The translations under genes and the position numbers were made by a program. Positions 1-6,054 of a DNA stretch of 7,039 nucleotides are shown one piece after another. Source of the DNA: Clostridiales bacterium (lineage in GTDB: Bacteria > Bacillota > Clostridia > Peptostreptococcales > Anaerovoracaceae); the NCBI GenBank assembly GCA_012735285.1, contig JAAYHT010000298.1:1-7039 (forward strand), given 5' to 3'. The stretch's first letter is position 1. Every line of letters begins with the position of its first letter. Below the pieces are notes generated by a model that saw only the letters and a list, made by a program, of their open reading frames with translations, was not told the DNA's origin and ran no database searches.

Positions 1-828
1 GGTTATTATTGCGGGATATGTAAATCTATAGAAAAAAGGTATGGACAAATCCCTAGATTAGCATTGAATTACGATTTTGTATTTTTGGCTTTAGTTATTG
101 GGTCGTTGAATGCCGATGTTGAAGAAGTAAAACTTCAAAGATGCCCCATACATCCTCTAAAGAAACGTATTATAGTTTACGAAAAAAACGGTATAGACTA
201 TGCTGCAGATATAATGCTTTTGTTAACCTACTTTAAATTGATGGATGATAGGCAGGATGAAAAAAGCATAAAGGCAGCTGCAGGTGCTTTTATACTTAAA
301 AATTGTATTAAAAAACTAATGATAAACCACCATGATAAATGTATAATGATTGAAGATAAATTAAAAATTCTTTATACTCTAGAAAAAGAAAAATGTCCTT
401 CATTAGACCAGGCAGCTGAACCATTTGCCAAGCTTATGGAAGAAGTGTTTTCTCCTGAAAAGTTTAAAGAAAGCAAAGATATAGATTCAAATCTCAGGCG
501 TATTGGTTATCATATTGGAAAATGGATTTATTTAATAGATGCCTTTGATGATATAGAAGAGAATATTAGAAATGGTTCATACAATCCACTCATATATGAG
601 TTTAAATATGATGCGTCATTAGAAACTATTGAAGAATTTAAGGAAAGAATATCGGAGCGCATGGAACTAAATTTGCTTTTATATCTTTCAGAACTTGCAA
701 AAGCATGGGAATCTCTCGAGATAAAGAAGAATAAGAATTTAATAGATAATATTATATATTTAGGCTTATTGAGAAAAACAGAGCAGATACTAAAGAAAGG
801 AAAAACGGAAGATGAAAAATCCCTATGA
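1..828 (+). CDS. DUF5685-type protein, 5'-truncated by window edge
   Basis: The reading frame is open from base 1, so the true start lies upstream; 275 residues are visible. A TTG at 64 could be called as a start, but the preceding 21 codons continue the conserved N-terminal pattern (GYYCGICKS, then KRYGQIPRLALNYD), so I reject it. I recognise the pattern as the DUF5685 family of Clostridia, whose function is unknown. Visible features are a CxxC pair (C4, C7 of the partial protein), a further Cys in RCPIHP (C48), and a mostly helical soluble body with no membrane segment. Two acidic motifs stand out: DDRQDE at residues 82-87 and DAFDDIEE at 180-187, followed by NGSYNPL. Their spacing and form recall the paired Asp-rich helices of class I isoprenoid or squalene/phytoene synthases; that is inference only. 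The last 17 bases overlap the DnaJ-like gene, suggesting translational coupling and joint action. Confident as a gene, moderate for the family name. Confidence 0.85.
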   Translation, partial: GYYCGICKSIEKRYGQIPRLALNYDFVFLALVIGSLNADVEEVKLQRCPIHPLKKRIIVYEKNGIDYAADIMLLLTYFKLMDDRQDEKSIKAAAGAFILKNCIKKLMINHHDKCIMIEDKLKILYTLEKEKCPSLDQAAEPFAKLMEEVFSPEKFKESKDIDSNLRRIGYHIGKWIYLIDAFDDIEENIRNGSYNPLIYEFKYDASLETIEEFKERISERMELNLLLYLSELAKAWESLEIKKNKNLIDNIIYLGLLRKTEQILKKGKTEDEKSL

Positions 829-1390
829 AGTACTAGGTATAAAAGAAGGCGCAAGTATTGAAGAAATAAAGAAAGCCTATAAAGAACAGGTAAAAAAATA
901 CCACCCAGACAGACATCAGGATAATCCTCTTTATGAATTAGCTGAAGAAAAACTTCAAGAAATCAATGAAGCATATGAATACTTGATGAAAAATGCAAAA
1001 CCCAGTGGTGGTTATGCTGAATATAAAACTGGCTCAACAACTAGTAATACAGAATATCAGCAAGTAAGAAGGGATATTGACCGGGGTGATCTGCGTTCGG
1101 CAGAGGAAACCCTTAATAGAATCAAATCCAGAGGAGCAGAGTGGCACTTCCTATATGGTATGTTGAACCTTCGCAAAGGTTGGTATAATGAAGCCATAAG
1201 CAATATTCAGATAGCGGTCAGTATGGAACCTGGAAATGTTGAATATAGGAATGCTTTAAACAGTATTTTGAGTGCTTCAGGCGGGTACCGCACCGACGCT
1301 TATGGCATGGGATACAGAAGTTTAGATGATGAGCTTTGTAGAATGTTACAATGTTATTGCTGTGCAGACCTGTTATGTGACTGCATATAG
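812..1390 (+). CDS. Small J-domain (DnaJ-like) co-chaperone with TPR-like and Cys-rich C-terminus
   Basis: A 192-residue protein. Residues 3-60 form a J domain (NPYEVLGI, then the invariant HPD at 31-33, then helix III and INEAYEYL), which in this family stimulates the ATPase of a DnaK-type Hsp70. There is no Gly/Phe region, CxxCxGxG zinc domain or DnaJ C-terminal domain, so it is not the housekeeping DnaJ but a class III J protein. Residues about 82-155 look like a helical TPR-like segment (LRSAEETLNRIKSRG, then FLYGMLNLRKGWYNEAI, then AVSMEPGN) suited to protein contacts. The last 17 residues hold six cysteines (176, 181, 183, 184, 189, 191), a possible metal site or disulfide or lipid-modified tail. 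The ATG at 812 lies inside the end of the upstream gene, with a purine-rich AAGAAAGGA about 11 nt before it. The client is unknown; the overlapping DUF5685-type protein is the obvious candidate partner. Confidence 0.9.
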   Translation: MKNPYEVLGIKEGASIEEIKKAYKEQVKKYHPDRHQDNPLYELAEEKLQEINEAYEYLMKNAKPSGGYAEYKTGSTTSNTEYQQVRRDIDRGDLRSAEETLNRIKSRGAEWHFLYGMLNLRKGWYNEAISNIQIAVSMEPGNVEYRNALNSILSASGGYRTDAYGMGYRSLDDELCRMLQCYCCADLLCDCI

Positions 1391-1408
1391 AAAATAGAGG
1401 GGTTTTAG

Positions 1409-1924
1409 GTGGAAAGTAGAAATAATAGCACAAAATCAGTGGCTCTAGGCGGTATCCTATTAGCATTGAGTCTTGTCACAATCTTTTTAGCTAGCATGGT
1501 ACCCGGCGCTGAGTTGACTCTATATGCTATAAGCTCCTTTTATGTTGCACTTCTAGTCCTAAAGACATCTGCAATAAATGGTTGGATATTTTATGTTGCA
1601 TCATTTTTATTAGCATTGGCACTTGTACCCAACAAATTGGCGGTATTGCCATATGGTATGTTTTTCGGTTTCTACGGTATTATCAAGTATTACATAGAAA
1701 AACTTAATAACCAGGCTTTGGAGATAATATTAAAACTTGTTTGTTTTAATATTATTTGGGGATTAGGACTCTATTTCTTTAAAGAATTGCTGCTTGGAAA
1801 TATAAATTTACCTGAGCTTTCAAATATTATTTTGATAATAGGTGCCCAAGTAATGTTTCTGTTATATGACTATATATACACTCTGGTTATAGCATATTAC
1901 CAAAAACGCTTATCAAGGTTATAG
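1409..1924 (+). CDS. Six-helix integral membrane protein, function unknown (ECF S-component-like topology)
   Basis: A 171-residue, very hydrophobic protein. I count about six membrane segments, at residues 11-31, 36-52, 58-73, 77-95, 104-124 and 137-161, with a short polar N-terminus and a basic C-terminus (YYQKRLSRL). Between the third and fourth segments lies LVPNKLAVLPYGMFFGFYGIIKYYIEKL, a pattern I associate with uncharacterised clostridial membrane proteins. Six helices at about 170 residues match the size and topology of ECF-transporter substrate-binding (S) subunits, but I see no family signature for a particular vitamin and no EcfA/EcfT gene here, so transport is only a guess. The start is GTG at 1409, with AGAGGGG ending 6 nt before it; no better start is available. 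The gene begins 18 nt after the DnaJ-like stop, so it is probably on the same transcript. Confidence 0.75.
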   Translation: MESRNNSTKSVALGGILLALSLVTIFLASMVPGAELTLYAISSFYVALLVLKTSAINGWIFYVASFLLALALVPNKLAVLPYGMFFGFYGIIKYYIEKLNNQALEIILKLVCFNIIWGLGLYFFKELLLGNINLPELSNIILIIGAQVMFLLYDYIYTLVIAYYQKRLSRL

Positions 1925-1927
1925 GGC

Positions 1928-1999
1928 TTTCTTCCTGACATATTTAACCTACTTGTCTCATAAATATAAACAAAGACAAGTAGGAAAGAGGGGAAGAAA
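1928..1999. repeat. Nested inverted repeat in the gap before the SPOR gene
   Basis: A perfect 11-bp inverted repeat, CCTACTTGTCT at 1948-1958 and AGACAAGTAGG at 1974-1984, is separated by a 15-nt AT-only or nearly AT-only spacer. Around it sits a second perfect pair, TTTCTTCC at 1928-1935 and GGAAGAAA at 1992-1999, whose right arm overlaps the ribosome site and abuts the TTG start at 2000. There is no T-run after the inner stem on either strand, so it is not a clear intrinsic terminator. It could be a dyad operator for a dimeric regulator or an mRNA hairpin that controls access to the ribosome site; the sequence does not decide between them. Confidence 0.65.
1935..1964 (+). promoter_or_regulatory. 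Possible sigma-A-type promoter for the SPOR-rarA-ispH/S1 run
   Basis: CTGACA at 1935-1940 matches five of six bases of the -35 consensus. It is followed after 18 nt by CATAAA at 1959-1964, which matches four of six bases of the -10 consensus. The left arm of the 11-bp dyad falls inside the spacer, as an operator might. The -10 is weak and AT-rich DNA gives such matches by chance, so this is a suggestion only. Transcription from the upstream genes is equally possible. Confidence 0.3.
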
Positions 2000-2533
2000 T
2001 TGAGCAGAAGAAGAGGTGGATATAACAGACGTTACGGAAGGGGATTAATAGTTTTCGTAATTATTGTCATACTGGCAATTGGATCGGGATACTTAACAAC
2101 CAAATACTTTATCGGCTCTTTTTTCGGTGATAAAATGAATGCTGATACTCAAAATTCAAATGATCAGGACTTTTCAGGCTCTTCGATAATAGTAGGTCAG
2201 CAGGATATTACTGAAGAAAATAATGAAAATATAAAAACTGAAAATCCTTCTGCAAATAATAATGCTGATGGCAAGGACGAAAATACACAGTACAAAATAA
2301 CCCTATATTGTATCCAATATGGAAGCTTCAGTTCAAAAGAAGGGGCAGAGCAGATTGCTCAGAATTTAAAAGCATCCAACATAGATACTATGGTATTTAT
2401 TACCGATGGTTCATATAAAGTATTAGGGACTCCATACATAAAAGAAGAGGTGGCAAGGGAAGCACTAGCAAATATGAAAACTATAGCCGGAGAAGATATT
2501 TTTATTACAACAGTGGAGGCCACGATGAAATGA
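2000..2533 (+). CDS. Membrane-anchored SPOR-domain protein
   Basis: A 177-residue bitopic membrane protein. Residues 3-14 are strongly basic (RRRGGYNRRYGR), followed by one transmembrane helix at about 15-34, giving an N-in, C-out orientation. Residues about 36-97 are a low-complexity Asn/Asp/Glu-rich linker. Residues about 98-175 form a SPOR domain (YCIQYGSFSSKEGAEQIAQNL, then YKVLGTPYIKEEVAREALANMK). Known SPOR domains bind peptidoglycan, often strands lacking stem peptides at division septa or during spore formation, so this protein probably acts at the cell wall. No catalytic domain is present. The start is TTG at 2000, preceded by GAGGGGAAG; the next in-frame Met lies beyond the membrane helix, which supports the TTG. 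The stop overlaps the rarA start in an ATGA, so the two are translationally coupled, although no functional link is evident. A role in sporulation or in division cannot be told apart from sequence. Confidence 0.88.
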   Translation: MSRRRGGYNRRYGRGLIVFVIIVILAIGSGYLTTKYFIGSFFGDKMNADTQNSNDQDFSGSSIIVGQQDITEENNENIKTENPSANNNADGKDENTQYKITLYCIQYGSFSSKEGAEQIAQNLKASNIDTMVFITDGSYKVLGTPYIKEEVAREALANMKTIAGEDIFITTVEATMK

Positions 2534-3813
2534 TACCTTTATCAACAAGAATGAGACCTGGAACTCTAGATGATTTTGTGGGACAAGAACATTTCATGTA
2601 TAAGGGTTCTTTGTTTTATAATTCCATTAAGAATAAGACTTTTAACTCCGCAATTTTTTACGGACCATCTGGGACAGGTAAGACAACATTAGCCAGGTTG
2701 ATAGCAAGGGAAATGGATGCGAATTTCCACGAGATTAACGCATCTACTACAGGAACTAAAGAGCTAAAAGAAATTATTGAAAATGCTCGAGTCAAACTAT
2801 TTGGTTTACAAAAGGAGAAAACATACCTTTATATCGATGAATTCCATCGCTGGAATAAACTCCAGCAGGATTCATTACTTAAAGCTTTGGAAGAAGGAGT
2901 ACTAAGATTTATTGGTAGCACGACAGAAAATCCATATTTTGCAGTCAACAATGCTGTATTAAGCAGGGTCAGATCGATCTACGAATTCAAGCCCCTCAGT
3001 AGGGAAAATATATATAAAATACTTTTATCTGCCTTGAATAACAAAGAACATGGCTTAGGCAACTTTTCATTATCTTGGGAAGAAGAAGCCCTTTATTCAT
3101 TAGCAGATATGTCTTCCGGTGACGCTCGTATAGCACTTGATACTCTGGGATTTATTGCTGAAAACATTGAGCCTGGAGAAAAGATAAGCCTCGCTTTAGT
3201 CGGAGAAGCTATGCAGAGGCAAACATTATTTTATGACCGAAAAGAGGACAAGTACAACCTGCTTTCTGCTTTGCAAAAATCCATCCGGGGAAGCGATCCG
3301 GACGCATCTATCCATTACCTAGCCAGATTGCTGGATGGAGGAGCAGATGTTCAGGAGGTAGGAAGAAGGCTAGTAGTGATAGCTAGTGAAGATGTGGGTA
3401 TGGCTTACCCACAAGCCATATCTATCGTTACAAGTTGTGTACAAGCTTCGTTGATGGTAGGGATGCCAGAAGCAAGAATAATATTAGCGCAGGCAGTTCT
3501 ACTTTTAGCGTCCAGCCCAAAATCGAACACATCCATAATGGCAATAGATAAGGCAATGGGTGATTTAAAGAAAAAGAATATTGACGATGTACCCCTTCAT
3601 TTAAAGGATGCCCATTATTCAGGGGCTAAAGATAGAGGGCACGGCATAGGCTATAAATATCCTCACGATTTTGGTGGCTATGTAAAGCAACAATATCTGC
3701 CGGATAATCTTCACAAAGCAGGTACAAAATATTATTTTCCTACTGAAAACGGGAGAGAAAAAGCCTTTAAACAATTTTTAGAAAGGATTAACAAAGGACA
3801 TTATGAAGATTAA
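2530..3813 (+). CDS. rarA: Replication-associated recombination protein A (RarA/MgsA family AAA+ ATPase)
   Basis: A 427-residue cytoplasmic AAA+ ATPase of the RarA/MgsA/WRNIP1 family, which acts at stalled replication forks as a clamp-loader-like tetramer. The N-terminus has the family box LSTRMRPGTLDDFVGQEH. Walker A is GPSGTGKT at 45-52, Walker B YLYIDEFHR at 99-107, sensor 1 FIGSTTENP at 127-135, and a sensor 2 region SSGDARIALDTL follows. The C-terminal MgsA domain is complete: DGGADVQEVGRRLVVIASED, then GHGIGYKYPHDFGGYVKQQYLP. Length is close to the family norm of about 420-450. The motifs are slightly divergent: DEFHRWNK instead of the usual DEIHRFNK, and GSTTENP instead of GATTENP. The ATG at 2530 overlaps the SPOR stop by 4 nt, with TGGAGG at 2514-2519 serving as ribosome site. 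The 3' end overlaps ispH by 11 nt. Neighbours do not suggest a specialised role. Confidence 0.95.
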   Translation: MIPLSTRMRPGTLDDFVGQEHFMYKGSLFYNSIKNKTFNSAIFYGPSGTGKTTLARLIAREMDANFHEINASTTGTKELKEIIENARVKLFGLQKEKTYLYIDEFHRWNKLQQDSLLKALEEGVLRFIGSTTENPYFAVNNAVLSRVRSIYEFKPLSRENIYKILLSALNNKEHGLGNFSLSWEEEALYSLADMSSGDARIALDTLGFIAENIEPGEKISLALVGEAMQRQTLFYDRKEDKYNLLSALQKSIRGSDPDASIHYLARLLDGGADVQEVGRRLVVIASEDVGMAYPQAISIVTSCVQASLMVGMPEARIILAQAVLLLASSPKSNTSIMAIDKAMGDLKKKNIDDVPLHLKDAHYSGAKDRGHGIGYKYPHDFGGYVKQQYLPDNLHKAGTKYYFPTENGREKAFKQFLERINKGHYED

Positions 3814-5962
3814 ATTAGGTGAACATTCAGGATTTTGCTTCGGTGTTAAAGAAGCAATTAGAAAAACTGAAGAGACAATTGAAAATAATAAAGGGGATAA
3901 GAAGATCTATACCAAAGGTCCTCTCATTCATAATAAGGCAGTGACTGACGAACTGGAGCAAAAAGGAGTATCAATATTAGATAATTTAGATGAAGCTGAA
4001 GAAGGATCCATCGTTATTGTTCGCTCTCACGGTGAACCAGAAAGCTTCTACAAAGAAGCTGCAGAAAGAAATATAGAAATTGTTGATGCAACTTGTCCTT
4101 TTGTATCCAAGATTCATAGATTAGTTAAAGATGCCTCTTTAAAGGGACGCAATGTAGTTGTGCTGGGAGATAAAAACCATCCTGAGCTAAAAGGAATAGT
4201 AGGTTGGGCAAGGGATAATTGTTTGGTTATAGATAGCCTTGAAATGGCTAAACAAATAGATTTTGATAATATTACTCTGGTAGCTCAAACAACTCTTAGA
4301 AGTGATTTGTGGAATTCTATCGCAGATTATTTAACAAAAAACAAGGAAGATGTAATTGCTTTTAATACCATATGCGGTGCAACCAGAGATAGACAGGAAA
4401 GTTGCGCAAAGCTGGCTAAAGAGTCTGATGTAATGATAATAATTGGCGATAAGAAGAGTTCTAACTCAAGAAAGCTATATGAAATAGCTAAAACATACTG
4501 TGAAAAAACGTTTTTTGTGGAAAATAAAAATGATTTACCATTGAAACAAATCGAATTATGCGATAGAATAGGTGTTGCGGCAGGTGCATCGACTCCTGAA
4601 CGCATCATTAAGGAGGTTATTGCTACCATGAGTGAAGTTATCACTGAAAAGAAAGAACAAGAAATGGATGCTGTTTTAGAACAAGCTTCAGAAACAGAAT
4701 CCAATGCAACAACTAGTGAAGTTGAGCAAAAAGTGGATTCTCCTCAGGAGGAGACACAGGCCGAGGTAACCAATGAGGAAACTTCGAAAGTCAATGAAAA
4801 TGAAGAAGAATCAAACTTGATGAACGAATTTCTAGATGAGATTGACAAATCTTTAAGGCTGCCAAATCGTGGCGAAATCATTGACGGAGAAATTGTACAT
4901 GTTACAGACAAAGAAGTTGTTGTTAACCTAAGCTACAAGAAAGACGGCATCATCCCCAAGGAAGAGATTACAATAGAGGATGATAAGGAATTGACTGAAG
5001 TTTTTAAAGCAGGTCAGTCGATTCAAGCCAAGGTTATAATGACTGATGATGGAGATGGAAACATCTTGCTCTCAAGAAAGAAACTCGAAATCAGCGAACA
5101 TTGGGATGAGATAAGCGCAGCCCACGACAACAAATCAGTTGTTAATGCTAAAGTTGTCAGAGAAGTTAAAGGCGGCGTTATAGCTCAATACAAAGAAGTT
5201 TCAGGGTTCATTCCAATGTCTCAGCTTTCAGATAGATATGTTGAAAAGGCTGATGAGTTTGTAGGAAAGACGCTTCCTGTAAAGGTAAGCAAAGTTGACC
5301 CAAAGAAAAACAAAGCTATCTTCTCTCACAAGGCATACTTAGCAGAGGAAAAACAGAAAAAAGTAGAGAAGATTTGGGAAACTATTGAAGTTGGCGATGT
5401 TGTAGAAGGAACTGTAATGCGCTTTACTGATTACGGTGCTTTTGTAGATATAGGCGGCATAGACGGACTACTTCATATTTCTGAGATTTCATGGGGGAAA
5501 TTGAATCATCCAGATGAAGCTCTAACTATCGGAGAGAAAATTAAGGTTAAAATTCTCTCGATGGATAAAGAAAAAGGAAAAATCTCATTAGGATTAAAAC
5601 AGACCATTCCAGAGCCATGGTCTATTATCGATGAGAACTACGAAGTTGGCCAGGTTATAAAAGGAAAGGTTGTTCAAATTAAGGAATATGGTGCCTTTGT
5701 GGAGCTAGAACCAGGTCTTGACGGATTGGTACACATTTCCGAGATTGCATACAAACGAGTTGCAAATGTTGAAGACGAAATGTCGGTTGGTGAGACAGTA
5801 CAAGCTAAGATTATTGATATTGACAAAGAAAGAAAACGTATCAGTCTCTCAATCAAGGAAACATTAGAACCGCCCGTAGTTGAAGCAGCAGATAATAAAC
5901 CTGAAGAAATTGTTGAAGTTGTTGAAGAAATAGCTGACGAAGCTGTAGCTTGTGAACAGTAG
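3803..5962 (+). CDS. ispH-rpsA: IspH (HMBPP reductase) fused to ribosomal protein S1
   Basis: A 719-residue fusion. Residues 1 to about 280 are IspH, the [4Fe-4S] enzyme that reduces HMBPP to IPP and DMAPP in the MEP isoprenoid pathway. The three iron-sulfur cysteines are present (C12 in GFCFGV, C98 in DATCPFV, C191 in TICGATRDRQ), as are the expected substrate residues H43, H76, H126, the catalytic E128, T163/T164, S219/N221 and S263. Residues about 280-352 are an acidic Glu-rich linker. Four S1 RNA-binding domains follow, at about 357-429, 442-515, 529-601 and 614-687; the last two carry the classical YGAFV and DGLLHISE / DGLVHISE motifs, and the first two are more divergent. The tail is acidic. 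S1 helps mRNA engage the 30S subunit. Such fusions are known in Clostridia and are not a sequencing artefact here, as one frame runs through. The ATG at 3803 lies within the rarA end; AAAGGA at 3793-3798 is a somewhat close ribosome site. Confidence 0.96.
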   Translation: MKIKLGEHSGFCFGVKEAIRKTEETIENNKGDKKIYTKGPLIHNKAVTDELEQKGVSILDNLDEAEEGSIVIVRSHGEPESFYKEAAERNIEIVDATCPFVSKIHRLVKDASLKGRNVVVLGDKNHPELKGIVGWARDNCLVIDSLEMAKQIDFDNITLVAQTTLRSDLWNSIADYLTKNKEDVIAFNTICGATRDRQESCAKLAKESDVMIIIGDKKSSNSRKLYEIAKTYCEKTFFVENKNDLPLKQIELCDRIGVAAGASTPERIIKEVIATMSEVITEKKEQEMDAVLEQASETESNATTSEVEQKVDSPQEETQAEVTNEETSKVNENEEESNLMNEFLDEIDKSLRLPNRGEIIDGEIVHVTDKEVVVNLSYKKDGIIPKEEITIEDDKELTEVFKAGQSIQAKVIMTDDGDGNILLSRKKLEISEHWDEISAAHDNKSVVNAKVVREVKGGVIAQYKEVSGFIPMSQLSDRYVEKADEFVGKTLPVKVSKVDPKKNKAIFSHKAYLAEEKQKKVEKIWETIEVGDVVEGTVMRFTDYGAFVDIGGIDGLLHISEISWGKLNHPDEALTIGEKIKVKILSMDKEKGKISLGLKQTIPEPWSIIDENYEVGQVIKGKVVQIKEYGAFVELEPGLDGLVHISEIAYKRVANVEDEMSVGETVQAKIIDIDKERKRISLSIKETLEPPVVEAADNKPEEIVEVVEEIADEAVACEQ
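4609..4630 (+). promoter_or_regulatory. Internal Shine-Dalgarno and in-frame ATG at the IspH/S1 junction
   Basis: TAAGGAGGT at 4609-4617 is a full complement of the 16S rRNA 3' end. After 11 nt from the GGAGG core comes ATG at 4628-4630, in frame with the fusion at Met276, just at the end of the IspH domain. Initiation here would make a 444-residue stand-alone S1 starting MSEVITEKKEQ. The same bases encode IKEV of the conserved IspH C-terminus, so coding constraint may explain part of the match. Use as a start is inference. Confidence 0.5.
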
Positions 5963-5994
5963 TACTTATTATTCAGAATCGATAATTACATCCT

Positions 5995-6037
5995 AGCTGT
6001 TTCAAGAGTTTAATTGCTCTTGAAACAGCTTATTTGT
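5995..6037 (+). terminator. 14-bp hairpin after ispH-S1: terminator or leader attenuator
   Basis: AGCTGTTTCAAGAG at 5995-6008 and CTCTTGAAACAGCT at 6017-6030 form a perfect 14-bp stem with an 8-nt loop (TTTAATTG). The stem starts 32 nt after the ispH-S1 stop. The 3' flank TATTTGT is U-rich but interrupted, so termination would be intermediate or leaky. The kinase ribosome site starts only 9 nt beyond the stem, leaving no room for a promoter between; some read-through, or a leader role for the hairpin, is therefore implied. Confidence 0.7.
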
Positions 6038-6039
6038 AT

Positions 6040-6054
6040 AAGGAGACACATATG
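6040..6054 (+). promoter_or_regulatory. Ribosome binding site deciding the kinase start at ATG 6052
   Basis: AAGGAG at 6040-6045 sits 6 nt before ATG 6052, an ideal spacing. The alternative in-frame TTG at 6034 lies upstream of this site and next to the hairpin and has no ribosome site of its own. The ATG start also puts the P-loop at residues 8-15, as usual for the family. Confidence 0.85.

Noticed and set aside
64..66. TTG as the start of the DUF5685-type gene
   Set aside because: The frame is open and shows family-like conserved sequence (GYYCGICKS) from base 1, so the gene enters from outside the window.
1948..1984. Intrinsic terminator for the membrane protein gene
   Set aside because: The stem is followed by AAAGAGGGG, with no T-run on the + strand, and the opposite strand also lacks a proper T-run; it is kept as a regulatory dyad only.
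4327..4704. 125-codon open frame on the - strand inside ispH-S1
   Set aside because: It lies fully antisense to a strongly recognised gene, has no recognisable domain, and shows no ribosome site or family pattern; the same holds for other short - strand frames at 528-854, 1218-1466, 5674-5856 and 6183-6368.
4745..4752. CAGGAGGA as a second internal ribosome site in the S1 linker
   Set aside because: The nearby ATG (about 4775) is out of frame, and the next in-frame ATG at 4820 is far too distant.
3803..5962. IspH-S1 as two genes joined by a sequencing error
   Set aside because: One uninterrupted frame links two complete domains through a typical acidic linker, and such fusions are established in Clostridia.
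5981..5986. GATAAT as a -10 box for the kinase
   Set aside because: No acceptable -35 lies 16-18 nt upstream and there is no extended -10 TG; it looks like a chance match in AT-rich DNA.
6034..6036. TTG as the start of the kinase gene
   Set aside because: It lies upstream of the AAGGAG site and within the hairpin flank; ATG 6052 has ideal spacing from that site.
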